DNA of 64,000 nt from Algirhabdus cladophorae (GTDB taxonomy: Bacteria > Pseudomonadota > Alphaproteobacteria > Rhodobacterales > Rhodobacteraceae), in assembly GCF_044772865.1 (NCBI RefSeq), contig NZ_CP173029.1:3410001-3474000 (forward strand), read 5' to 3'. Positions 16,856 through 25,100 of the stretch are shown piece by piece. A program made the position numbers and the translations under genes. The notes under the pieces are model-generated. The model was not told the DNA's origin and did no database searches. It was given only the letters and a program-made list of their open reading frames with translations. The first letter of the stretch is position 1, and each line of letters begins with the position of its first letter.

Positions 16856-18217
16856 TTACTTACGACGCTCCAAAACAGAATTCGCAACCACCGAACGACT
16901 TTTCGTCCGTTGCAATGCAGAACCCAATTTTTCAAAACTGATCTCAACATTTGGATCGTCCATATTGGACACAAAGCTATCGAGGGCAGGCCAAACATCG
17001 ATAGCCTCGTCAAGTTGGGGATCACTGCCCGAGACATATAATCCAGATTGCACCATGAGCTTTGATTGCTCGTAGCTTCCCAATAATCGACGGGCTTGAT
17101 TTATCTTTTCATTTTCATCTGATGATGCCGCAACAGGCAGGCTTCGAGAGACCGATCTAAGTACATCTATCGCTGGAAACCGGCCCCTTTCAGCAATGTC
17201 ACGGTCCATGACCACGTGCCCGTCTAAGACGCCTCGCACCATATCAGCGACCGGCTCATCCATATCAGATCCCGCAACCAAAACACTGAATACTGCCGTT
17301 ATATCCCCTTCATGTTGTCCGCCGGGACCCGCCCGCTCGCACAAAGACATCAACAAATGTGCTGTAGATGGAGGATATCCTCGCAGGGCTGCAACCTCCC
17401 CCGAAGCCAAGGCGATTTCGCGATGGGCTTCTGCGAACCGTGTCAAAGAATCGAGCAACAGTAAGACATGATTGCCTTCTTCCTTAAAGTGCTCGGCAAT
17501 CGCCATCGCTGCCCAAGCGCATCTGCGCCGTTCCAGCGCGGATGCATCCGAGGTCGCGGCAACAACAATTGTGCGCTTCATGCCTTCGGGGCCAAGAACC
17601 GAATGGATAAACTCGCCAACTTCGCGACCTCGTTCGCCGACCAAAGCAATGACCACAATTTCAGCCTCAACATTTCTAGCGAACGACGCAAGCAAAGTAG
17701 ACTTTCCTACCCCAGAACCTGCAAATAAACCGATACGCTGACCCCTAACCAATGGAAGCATCGTATTAAAAATAGCCATTCCAGTTTCGAGGCGGGCACC
17801 CATCGGTTTTCGAAGCGTCGATGCAATCGGTCCATTGGTGATTGATCGGGCTGCATGACCTTTCAAAATTGGCCGTCCATCTAATGGTTGACCATTGCTG
17901 TCAACAACCCGACCGATCCAGGACGTATTCGGCGAGATTGTCTGAGGTCCGATAAGTTCGACAGTATCACCAACAAGGATTCCATCGGAACTACCTTCAA
18001 TCATTATTTGCACCTTGGATTCGCCCAAGCGTACAACTTGGCCGAAAATAAACCCGTCTTGGCGATGCAACTTTACGCGATCACCCATGCGCGCAATATC
18101 CGACAAACGGCCCACGTGAAGAACGCCATCAGAAACCTCAACAATGGACCCTAGCCGTTTTAAGGGTTTAAGCGATTCCACTTCACTAAGTAGATTTCGA
18201 AAAGCAAGGTCGCGCAT
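16856..18217 (-). CDS. fliI: Flagellum-specific ATP synthase FliI
   Basis: FliI is the export ATPase at the base of the flagellum, related to F1 beta. The 453 aa protein has Walker A AGSGVGKST (about 166-174), the loop ALVGERGREVGEFI and Walker B LLLLDSLTRFAEAHREIALA. It is encoded alone and divergently from flgB, away from fliH (33470) and without an adjacent fliJ, unlike the usual fliH-fliI-fliJ string. Confidence 0.97.
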   Translation of the reverse strand: MRDLAFRNLLSEVESLKPLKRLGSIVEVSDGVLHVGRLSDIARMGDRVKLHRQDGFIFGQVVRLGESKVQIMIEGSSDGILVGDTVELIGPQTISPNTSWIGRVVDSNGQPLDGRPILKGHAARSITNGPIASTLRKPMGARLETGMAIFNTMLPLVRGQRIGLFAGSGVGKSTLLASFARNVEAEIVVIALVGERGREVGEFIHSVLGPEGMKRTIVVAATSDASALERRRCAWAAMAIAEHFKEEGNHVLLLLDSLTRFAEAHREIALASGEVAALRGYPPSTAHLLMSLCERAGPGGQHEGDITAVFSVLVAGSDMDEPVADMVRGVLDGHVVMDRDIAERGRFPAIDVLRSVSRSLPVAASSDENEKINQARRLLGSYEQSKLMVQSGLYVSGSDPQLDEAIDVWPALDSFVSNMDDPNVEISFEKLGSALQRTKSRSVVANSVLERRK

Positions 18218-18231
18218 TCTGCAGCTCCAAT

Positions 18232-18246
18232 TTACCAGTATCTTGA
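18232..18246. promoter_or_regulatory. Possible CtrA-like element in the fliI/flgB promoter
   Basis: TTAC-CAGTATC-TTGA has the right spacing but two mismatches. It shares the 8-mer TTACCAGT with the fliK/flgJ element. A half site TTAAG is nearby at about 18270. The evidence is weak. Confidence 0.25.
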
Positions 18247-18307
18247 AACTGTTTTTAAACGAATGAGGGTTAAGCCTTGGTTGAAACCAATCGAGGGAGA
18301 AGCCCCG

Positions 18308-18706
18308 ATGTACAAGAATTTAAAAGTTTTCGAAATGTCGAGTGCGATGGCCCAACACGCCACTGCACGGCATGCGATTGTTGCCCAGAATATTGCGAAC
18401 TCGGATACACCGGGATATCGCGCAAAAGACGTGGCCTCTTTTGCCCAAACCTTGGATGCAGGCACTTTAGATTCCTCAGATTTTGCGATGTTTCAGTCTC
18501 GCAAGGGTCATCTTCAAAGTAGCGCAACCGTGAACACCTCCAAGACCAAAACCTTCGAGACCCCTTCAGAAAGTCTGAATGGAAACTCGGTTTCACTGGA
18601 ATTGGAAATGGTCAAATCCATAGAATCACAGCGCCAACATGACCGTGCCATCAGCATTTATAAGAATGCTCTTACTGTCCTGCGCACCAGCCTCGGCCGA
18701 AACTAG
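18308..18706 (+). CDS. flgB: Flagellar basal-body rod protein FlgB
   Basis: FlgB is a proximal rod subunit, here 132 aa. The family motif ARHAIVAQNIANSDTPGYRAKD and a C-terminal helix LEMVKSIESQRQHDRAISIY are clear. The ATG at 18308 follows GAGGGAGA; the upstream in-frame start at 18263 is less likely. It opens the operon flgB-flgC-fliE-fliQ-flgF-flgG-flgA-flgH-fliL2. Confidence 0.96.
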   Translation: MYKNLKVFEMSSAMAQHATARHAIVAQNIANSDTPGYRAKDVASFAQTLDAGTLDSSDFAMFQSRKGHLQSSATVNTSKTKTFETPSESLNGNSVSLELEMVKSIESQRQHDRAISIYKNALTVLRTSLGRN

Positions 18707-18718
18707 AAGGGAAAAAGT

Positions 18719-19111
18719 ATGTCAGGTTTTACACAAATTTTTTCGATCGCAGCGAGTGGAATGAATGCACAATCTCAACGACTGCAACATGTCTCTGAAA
18801 ACATCGCCAACAACGATACACCGGGCTATCGCAAGAAGGCCGTTAGCTTTGAACAGGTTCTCGAATTTGGACAATCAACCGGCCAAGTACAAGCCGGCCG
18901 TGTGAGCCTTTCTGATGCAGAATTGACCCGCATCTTCGATCCCGGTCATCCAATGGCAGACACTGGCGGATACTATAACGGATCGAACGTAGATTTAGTC
19001 ATCGAAATCGCGGACGCCCGCGAAGCCCAGCGCAGTTATGAGGCGAACCTCAAGGTATTTGAGCAAGCCCGCAAAATGTCATCCTCTCTGAGTGAATTAC
19101 TCAGACGTTAA
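18719..19111 (+). CDS. flgC: Flagellar basal-body rod protein FlgC
   Basis: FlgC is a proximal rod subunit of 130 aa. The N-terminal rod motif SENIANNDTPGYRKKAVSF and the C-terminal DAREAQRSYEANLKVFEQA are typical. An AAGGGAAAA site precedes the ATG, 12 bp after flgB. Confidence 0.96.
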   Translation: MSGFTQIFSIAASGMNAQSQRLQHVSENIANNDTPGYRKKAVSFEQVLEFGQSTGQVQAGRVSLSDAELTRIFDPGHPMADTGGYYNGSNVDLVIEIADAREAQRSYEANLKVFEQARKMSSSLSELLRR

Positions 19112-19137
19112 TTGTACCACCGAAAAGGAGATCCAGA

Positions 19138-19431
19138 ATGGAACAACTTTCTTCAATTGCCGCCCAGAAATACGCCTCTATCCGCGGCGCTACCGCGCCT
19201 TCGCCAGAAAGTGCCGGACAGATCGGCGAATCCTTTCATCAAGTGGCAGAAAACTTTGCCAACACGTTGGGAGAAGGTGAAAAACAGGCAATGGCCGCCA
19301 TGTCTGGCGATGCCAATCCGCATGCCTTGGTGCAGGCCTTAACCCAAGCAGAACTTGCTGTTGAAACCGCAGTTACCGTTCGGAACAAAGTTGTTGAGGC
19401 CTACCAAGAAATTCTGCGGATGCCGGTCTAA
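19138..19431 (+). CDS. fliE: Flagellar hook-basal body protein FliE
   Basis: FliE joins the MS ring to the rod. The 97 aa protein ends in the family block LVQALTQAELAVETAVTVRN followed by KVVEAYQEILRMPV. It has an AAAAGGAG ribosome site and fits between flgC and fliQ, a common alphaproteobacterial order. Confidence 0.95.
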   Translation: MEQLSSIAAQKYASIRGATAPSPESAGQIGESFHQVAENFANTLGEGEKQAMAAMSGDANPHALVQALTQAELAVETAVTVRNKVVEAYQEILRMPV

Positions 19432-19434
19432 TCC

Positions 19435-19701
19435 ATGAACGAAGCTGTCTTTTTTGATGTCATGAGGGCCGGACTTTGGGTTGCTGTAACAATCTCGATG
19501 CCAATGTTGGTGGTCGCTCTGGTTGCCGGCCTCGCGATTGGTTTGTTCCAGGCCCTGACATCAATCCAAGAAATGACGCTGACATTTGTGCCAAAAGTCG
19601 CAGCAATGTTGGCCGTTTTTTGGATTTCGATGGGCTTTATGACCCAAAAATTGACGGCCTTTTTTCAATTTCAACTCGTACCTTTAATCGTAGGAAGCTG
19701 A
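19435..19701 (+). CDS. fliQ: Flagellar export gate protein FliQ
   Basis: This 88 aa inner-membrane protein has two transmembrane helices and forms part of the FliPQR gate. ALVAGLAIGLFQALTSIQEM and LTFVPKVAAMLAVFWISMGF match the family. It starts 4 bases after fliE. Confidence 0.95.
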   Translation: MNEAVFFDVMRAGLWVAVTISMPMLVVALVAGLAIGLFQALTSIQEMTLTFVPKVAAMLAVFWISMGFMTQKLTAFFQFQLVPLIVGS

Positions 19702-19702
19702 C

Positions 19703-20416
19703 ATGGACGCCTCGTCTTACACAACCCTTACCCGCCAATCTGGCTTACGCCATGAAATGCAGTCAATCGCGAACAATATCGCTAACGCAGCAACAACTGG
19801 GTACCGGCGGGAAGGAGTCATTTTCTCAGAATTTGTCGCGACCCCGGAATCTGGTCCATCTGTATCCATGGCACGAATGGTAGGCCGCGATATTTGGGAT
19901 ATTCAGGGCGGATTGACCCAAACCGGGGGCACACTCGACCTTGGGATCGAAGGCGACGGCTATTTTGTTATTCAAACACCTGAGGGCGAGCGCCTAACCC
20001 GTGCCGGCAATTTCTCTACCGACGCCGAATCCCAGTTGGTCACACCCGATGGGTATGCCGTTTTGGATGCCGGTGGCGCGCCAGTGTTTATCCCACAAGA
20101 TGCAGGCAGCATAGCGATTTCAAGGGATGGAACAGTCAGTGTACAGGGCAATCCAATTTCACAAATCGGGTTGGTCGTTCCAGTAGATTCCGGGGAAATG
20201 GAACGTCAGAAGGGTGTCATGTTCAATGCCCCCTCCGGCACGTTACCTGTTGAAAATGCTCAAGTTTTACAGGGCTTCGTCGAAAAATCGAATACCAATC
20301 CCGTTTGGGAAATATCCCGAATGATCGAAGTGCAACGCGCTTATGAACTGGGGCAGAGCTTTCTAGAAAAAGAGGACGAACGTGTGCGCAAAGTCCTTGA
20401 AAACATGGGTAGATAA
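19703..20416 (+). CDS. flgF: Flagellar basal-body rod protein FlgF
   Basis: FlgF is a proximal rod protein of 237 aa. The N-terminal rod motif is SIANNIANAATTGYRREGVI and the C-terminal one is VWEISRMIEVQRAYELGQSF. LGIEGDGYFVIQTPEGERLTRAGNF is the shared rod/hook core. It begins one base after fliQ. Confidence 0.95.
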   Translation: MDASSYTTLTRQSGLRHEMQSIANNIANAATTGYRREGVIFSEFVATPESGPSVSMARMVGRDIWDIQGGLTQTGGTLDLGIEGDGYFVIQTPEGERLTRAGNFSTDAESQLVTPDGYAVLDAGGAPVFIPQDAGSIAISRDGTVSVQGNPISQIGLVVPVDSGEMERQKGVMFNAPSGTLPVENAQVLQGFVEKSNTNPVWEISRMIEVQRAYELGQSFLEKEDERVRKVLENMGR

Positions 20417-20426
20417 GGAACAAATC

Positions 20427-21212
20427 ATGCGAGCATTACAAATTGCAGCTACCGGGATGAGCGCGCAACAAATGCGTGTGGAAGTCATCTCGAACAACTT
20501 GGCGAATATGAACACTACCGGCTACAATGCGCGACGCGCCGAGTTTTCCGACCTCCATTACCAGCAGTTGGTCCGAGCTGGCGCAATCAACGCCTCCGAC
20601 GGAACATTGGTGCCCACCGGGGTTCAGCTGGGTTTGGGCGTTCGCCCTTCGGCTGTTTCTCAGGTCATCGAGCAAGGATCGATTTCTTTGTCCGGCGGTA
20701 ATCTGGATGTGGCAATCGAAGGCAACGGATATCTAGAAGTAACAATGCCAAATGGCACATCTGCCTACACCCGCGATGGTGGTTTGAAGCAGACTGGTGA
20801 CGGCTTGATCGTGACTTCTGATGGATTTCCAGTCGTTCCAGACGTGACTATTCCAGCCGATACAACAAGCATCTCAATCAATTCCGAAGGCGAGGTTTAT
20901 GCCTATTTTGCGGATAGGGTTGAGCCAGAGTTGCTGGGTCAGTTCACTTTGGCCAGTTTCACAAATCCCAAGGGTCTAGAAGCCTTGGGGAGTAACCTTT
21001 TTTCCGAAACTGGCGCATCAGGCCCTGCACTGGTTGGGACTGCTGGCGAAAATGGTCTTGGATTTCTCAGACAAGGCTATTTGGAAGACAGTTCTGTTGA
21101 TGCCGTCAAAGAAATCACGGACCTGATCGAAGCCCAGCGCGGTTATGAATTGAACGCAAAAGTCATCACCGCGGCGGATCAAATGATGAGCGCAACGACT
21201 CAAATCCGATGA
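20427..21212 (+). CDS. flgG: Flagellar distal rod protein FlgG
   Basis: FlgG forms the distal rod, here 261 aa. MRALQIAATGMSAQQMRVEV, the motif SNNLANMNTTGYNARRAEF and the C-terminal SSVDAVKEITDLIEAQRGYE are diagnostic. The ATG at 20427 behind AAGGAACAA is chosen over an upstream in-frame codon inside flgF. It overlaps flgA by 4 bp. Confidence 0.97.
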   Translation: MRALQIAATGMSAQQMRVEVISNNLANMNTTGYNARRAEFSDLHYQQLVRAGAINASDGTLVPTGVQLGLGVRPSAVSQVIEQGSISLSGGNLDVAIEGNGYLEVTMPNGTSAYTRDGGLKQTGDGLIVTSDGFPVVPDVTIPADTTSISINSEGEVYAYFADRVEPELLGQFTLASFTNPKGLEALGSNLFSETGASGPALVGTAGENGLGFLRQGYLEDSSVDAVKEITDLIEAQRGYELNAKVITAADQMMSATTQIR

Positions 21213-21634
21213 TCCACGCGTATTTAACCCTCTTGATTGGTATTTTTTGCGCACAAATAGCTGCGGCCGATACTCTGTTTGCTGTTCGGACAATCTCTCC
21301 CAATACGATCTTAACGTATGATGATCTTGTCGTTCAAAGCACGGCTAAAGAGGGGGCTTTTTCAGATCCATCACAGGTGGTCGGTTTGGAAACGCGCAAA
21401 GCAATTTATCCCGGTCGACCCATACAATCCGCGGACGTTGGGCCGCCAGCACTGGTGGTACGCAACGGGCAAGTACGACTGAAGTATCAAGTTTCGGGAT
21501 TGGAGATCATTACCGAAGGTCGCTCGCTGGAGCGTGCAGCCTTAGGCGATGTAGTGAGAGTAATGAATATCGCGTCTCGAACAATCGTTTTGGGGGTCGT
21601 TCAACAGGACGGGTCCGTTTTCGTAAGGCAGTAA
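21209..21634 (+). CDS. flgA: Flagellar P-ring assembly chaperone FlgA
   Basis: This periplasmic chaperone for FlgI is 141 aa. A signal peptide (about 1-19, ending near IAAA) precedes a SAF-type domain containing TILTYDDLVVQ and GLETRKAIYPGRPIQSADV. The C-terminus RTIVLGVVQQDGSVFVRQ is typical. It is a short form, lacking the longer N-terminal domain of enteric FlgA. It is ATGA-coupled to flgG. Confidence 0.93.
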   Translation: MIHAYLTLLIGIFCAQIAAADTLFAVRTISPNTILTYDDLVVQSTAKEGAFSDPSQVVGLETRKAIYPGRPIQSADVGPPALVVRNGQVRLKYQVSGLEIITEGRSLERAALGDVVRVMNIASRTIVLGVVQQDGSVFVRQ

Positions 21635-21637
21635 ATT

Positions 21638-22369
21638 ATGTTGAAAATTATAACTTTAGCAGCCGTTCTAGGCGTTGGTGTAAGCGCGTGCGCGCGCATC
21701 GAAAACATCGGTCAAGAGCCCGAACTATCGCCGACGATTGCCAATCAAGAACATACCGCAATGCTGTCGCCATCCTTGCCAATGTCGACAACGCCTGATC
21801 GTGGGTTGGATCAGTCATCCCTTTGGAATTCTGATCGCAGGTCTCTGCTAGGCGATCGGCGTGCGGGCCAGCGGGGTGATATCATGACAGTTGTCATCGA
21901 AATTGACGACCGCGCCGAATTTTCAAATGCTTCCGAACGCTCGCGCAGCGGCAGCGAAAGCCTGTCTGTTCCGCAGTTGTTGGGCTTGCCACAACAGATA
22001 AACAAAGACTTGCCCGTGGGGGCGACCATGGGGGATGCTGTTGATTTGAATTCCAACAGTTCATCTGGTGGCGATGGGTCTGTCAAACGGCGCGAGAAAC
22101 TAACACTTAGGGTGGCTGCGACTGTCTTGGATGTTTTGCCAAACGGCGTTCTGGCCATCCAGGGGACGCAAGAAGTCCGAGTTAACTTTGAGCTTCGTGA
22201 ACTTTTGGTAACGGGATACGTGCGCCCAGAAGACGTCTCGCGACAAAACGAAATCACCTATGACAAAATCGCTTCAGCCCGTATTTCTTACGGTGGTCGC
22301 GGACAGATTAGCGATGTCCAACAACCACGGTACGGTCAGCAAGTTTTGGATATCTTACTTCCGTTCTAA
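21638..22369 (+). CDS. flgH: Flagellar L-ring protein FlgH
   Basis: This outer-membrane lipoprotein ring around the distal rod is 243 aa. The N-terminus has a lipobox-like VSAC (Cys about 18). SLWNSDRRSLLGDRRAGQRG, the DIMTVVIEIDDRAEFSNAS strand region and the C-terminal ISYGGRGQISDVQQPRYGQQ are the FlgH core. It follows flgA by 3 bases. Confidence 0.96.
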   Translation: MLKIITLAAVLGVGVSACARIENIGQEPELSPTIANQEHTAMLSPSLPMSTTPDRGLDQSSLWNSDRRSLLGDRRAGQRGDIMTVVIEIDDRAEFSNASERSRSGSESLSVPQLLGLPQQINKDLPVGATMGDAVDLNSNSSSGGDGSVKRREKLTLRVAATVLDVLPNGVLAIQGTQEVRVNFELRELLVTGYVRPEDVSRQNEITYDKIASARISYGGRGQISDVQQPRYGQQVLDILLPF

Positions 22370-22378
22370 GGACATATT

Positions 22379-22885
22379 ATGCGAAAAATCCTCCCAATCC
22401 TTCTTGCACTTATTGGACTGGCTGGCGGCGTTGGCGCCGGCGTTGTCCTCAAGCCTGAACCAGAGACATTGGTTGCTAACCATCCCTGCGGTGACCTTGA
22501 AACCATGGAGAAGGTGGAAAAGGTTGTTCAAAAAGAAGAGCAGGAAGAAGAGAACAGCGAACTGGAATATGTGAAGCTGAACAATCAGTTTGTGGTACCC
22601 GTGGTCAAGGACAACAGGGTGGCCTCCCTGGTGATTATGTCGGTGAGTATTGAAGTGACGTTGGGCAGCAAAGAAGTTGTGTTTCAGCGCGAGCCAAAGC
22701 TTCGCGATGCAATCCTGACTGTTCTATTTGATCACGCGGCCTTGGGCGGTTTTGACGGCGCGTTTACTTCAAGTGCGAAACTGGACACTTTGCGGGTTGC
22801 GTTGACCAATGTGACGCAAGAGATCCTAACCAAAGATCGCGCCAAAAGCATTCTAATTACAGATCTGGTTCGCCAGGACAGTTGA
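22379..22885 (+). CDS. FliL-like flagellar basal-body protein (second copy)
   Basis: This single-pass membrane protein of 168 aa has one N-terminal helix (about 5-25), a charged stretch rich in Glu and Lys (about 40-62), and a FliL-type periplasmic domain with YVKLNNQFVVPVVKDN and REPKLRDAILTVLFDHAALG. FliL-type proteins surround or stabilise stator units. A flgH-fliL order is known in Rhizobiales. A separate FliL is encoded at 31229, so the cluster has two. Its stop abuts the stop of the convergent operon with no gap. Confidence 0.82.
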   Translation: MRKILPILLALIGLAGGVGAGVVLKPEPETLVANHPCGDLETMEKVEKVVQKEEQEEENSELEYVKLNNQFVVPVVKDNRVASLVIMSVSIEVTLGSKEVVFQREPKLRDAILTVLFDHAALGGFDGAFTSSAKLDTLRVALTNVTQEILTKDRAKSILITDLVRQDS

Positions 22886-23245
22886 TCATCGCGGGGTTTT
22901 GGTTGCTTTTTTGGCCAAAACGCCCGCCACTTCATTTTGACCAAAAGCCCGAGCAACATGTGTCTTTTGCTGTGCAATTTCGGCATTGGTTAAAGCACGC
23001 TTTCGGTTGATTTCAGCCAATTCGGCAATACCACGCTGCAACCAAAGCGATTTATTTCTTTCATGGATCATGAGGGCCGAGGTGTCGGACTTTGCCGATG
23101 CGCCTTTCAAGAGTTTCTCACGCAGGGTGTCAAAGGCAATCCGATCTGCCTGATCTTTCTTGGTAAGCTTACTCAGTGTTTGAGCTTGCTTGAGGTATTT
23201 CAACTCAGTGATTTGTTTAAGCTTATTCCAATCAGTTTTGGGCAT
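22886..23245 (-). CDS. Unknown basic helical protein at the end of the flhA operon (possible FliJ analogue)
   Basis: I do not recognise a family with confidence. The 119 aa protein is basic, has no signal peptide or membrane segment, and is predicted helical throughout (LKQITELKYLKQAQTLSKLT; later WLQRGIAELAEINRKRALT and a C-terminal QQKTHVARAFGQNEVAGVL). Size, charge and helical layout resemble FliJ/YscO-type export proteins, and no other fliJ candidate is seen in the cluster. It overlaps the flhB start region by one base as the last gene of its operon. The FliJ link is inference from context. Confidence 0.7.
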   Translation of the reverse strand: MPKTDWNKLKQITELKYLKQAQTLSKLTKKDQADRIAFDTLREKLLKGASAKSDTSALMIHERNKSLWLQRGIAELAEINRKRALTNAEIAQQKTHVARAFGQNEVAGVLAKKATKTPR

Positions 23246-24327
23246 CAGATTTTTCCCTTGGCCTTCAAATTCATTTTCTCGGCAAATTTGATAGCCGCTG
23301 CGACTGCTGCATAAAACTCGGGGGGTACTTCATCGCCAATCTCCAACGTGGCGTGCAAAGCCCGCGCTGTGGGAGGATCCGAGTGGATGGGAATTGCATT
23401 TTCTTGCGCACATTCACGGATCCGAGCAGCTATTTCATCAACGCCTTTGCCTACACAGATTGGAGCACCAGGATGATCACGATCCCACTTTAACGCAACT
23501 GCATAATGTGTGGGGTTCACAACAACCACATCCGCCTTTTCAACATCCGTCAGCATTTGTGAAGTTGCGATCTCATACCCACGTTGGCGTCTTTGCTGCT
23601 TGTGATGCGGATCCCCTTCCGAGGATTTTGCTTCGTCCTTCAGTTCTTGATGTGACATCCGGTTTTTTCGCAGAAATTCCTGCCTCTGCCAGAAAAAATC
23701 CAAGCTGCCTATAAGCAGCGTGAATAGAAACATAATGACCATGAACTGTCCCAAAAGCAGGACCATCTGAAGTGCAACTTGATGAGAGCCTTGCTGCATA
23801 GTCAGCACAATTTCGGAAAACCGATCGGCCAAAAACCAGAACGCAATGCTTCCTGAAAAGCACAATTTCACAAAGCTTTTGGCAAACTCGAAAAGGCCCT
23901 TGCGGCCAAATTTATTTTTCACATTCGACAGAGGCGATATCCGCGAAATCTTAGGCGCAAGGTTGCTGACGACGACCACAAAACTCTGTTGAGCCAAAAT
24001 CGATGAGAGGGCTAAAACGGCTGGCAATAAAAACCAGGGACCAAGGGTCTTAATCAAAGACACGTTTAGTGCACCAATAATCACAGGCCCTTGGTCGGAA
24101 AAAACATTGCGCGCCAAGGTCGATGGTTCAGCGATGAAATGCATCAGGTCCGAACCAAATACCGCCATCAGGCCGCTACCAAAACCATAAAAGGCCAAAA
24201 GAAAGCCGCCGTAAGCTGCAGCCGTTGTCAAATCCACAGACTTGGCAAGGTCACCTTTCTTGCGTGCATCTTGCAGTTTTTTTTCTGTTGCCTCGTGTTG
24301 TTTTTCTTCTCCGGTATCTTCAGACAT
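23245..24327 (-). CDS. flhB: Flagellar export switch protein FlhB
   Basis: FlhB sets export specificity together with FliK. The 360 aa protein has an N-terminal charged segment (EKQHEATEKKLQDARKKGDL), four membrane helices, and the autocleavage site NPTH (about 271-274) in VVVVNPTHYAVALKW. The C-terminal cytoplasmic domain is complete. It lies 5 bases after fliR. Confidence 0.97.
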   Translation of the reverse strand: MSEDTGEEKQHEATEKKLQDARKKGDLAKSVDLTTAAAYGGFLLAFYGFGSGLMAVFGSDLMHFIAEPSTLARNVFSDQGPVIIGALNVSLIKTLGPWFLLPAVLALSSILAQQSFVVVVSNLAPKISRISPLSNVKNKFGRKGLFEFAKSFVKLCFSGSIAFWFLADRFSEIVLTMQQGSHQVALQMVLLLGQFMVIMFLFTLLIGSLDFFWQRQEFLRKNRMSHQELKDEAKSSEGDPHHKQQRRQRGYEIATSQMLTDVEKADVVVVNPTHYAVALKWDRDHPGAPICVGKGVDEIAARIRECAQENAIPIHSDPPTARALHATLEIGDEVPPEFYAAVAAAIKFAEKMNLKAKGKI

Positions 24328-24332
24328 CTGGG

Positions 24333-25100
24333 TTATCCGAACGGATTAGAGATGAAGGCGTTCATCGCACCAATCCACAAAGACAAAAGGAAGGGTGCAC
24401 TAACAGCCAATAAAAAGATACTTGCCCCAGTGATCGCTGGCGCACCGACAAATGCGACCATGAGCTGGGGCATGGCCTTGTTTATCACCCCTAGCGCTGC
24501 GTTGTAGATCATGGATCCGATCACAAATGGCGCAGCCAATGTGAATGCCAGAGCAAAAACCTGGGCCACGACTGAAACCCCCCACATTGTCAGGAAATCG
24601 CGGTCAGGAAATTGGCCGACCGGTAAAAGATCATAGGATGAAACCATCATCAACGCCACGCGCACGTGCAAATCCAAAAGGACAGCCAGCGCAAGGCCAG
24701 AGACCACTAAGATATGCGAAATGGCAGGTTGTGGATCAACGCCAGCACCGCCAAATATCTGCGACAGGGATGTGGATTGGGCAGCGATTGCTCCAGCGGT
24801 TTGAAGCCCCAACACGAACAGTCTTACCCCGACACCTAAAGCCAAGCCAACAACCACCTCGGGAAACAGAATCGAAAGTGGCCCCGCTTGGGCCAACGCC
24901 AATTCGATTTGCGGATACACGGCAGGCGCCACAATCAAAGTGAAACTCACAGCCATGGCTAACTTTACCCGAGCCGGGACGGATTGTTCGCCAAAAGCCG
25001 GAAGCAGAAAAACAGTTGCACCAATCCTTGCGAAGACAACAAACCCGATAAAAAGAGTTTGTTCTGTCCAACCCAGAACAGACGTCAAGAGTTCCATCAT
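24333..25100 (-). CDS. fliR: Flagellar export gate protein FliR
   Basis: This 255 aa polytopic inner-membrane protein forms the export gate with FliP and FliQ. Family segments include VFARIGATVFLLPAFGEQSV and the long hydrophobic helices FPEVVVGLALGVGVRLFVLG and APFVIGSMIYNAALGVINKA. Its ATG overlaps the flhA stop by 4 bp. Confidence 0.96.
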   Translation of the reverse strand: MMELLTSVLGWTEQTLFIGFVVFARIGATVFLLPAFGEQSVPARVKLAMAVSFTLIVAPAVYPQIELALAQAGPLSILFPEVVVGLALGVGVRLFVLGLQTAGAIAAQSTSLSQIFGGAGVDPQPAISHILVVSGLALAVLLDLHVRVALMMVSSYDLLPVGQFPDRDFLTMWGVSVVAQVFALAFTLAAPFVIGSMIYNAALGVINKAMPQLMVAFVGAPAITGASIFLLAVSAPFLLSLWIGAMNAFISNPFG

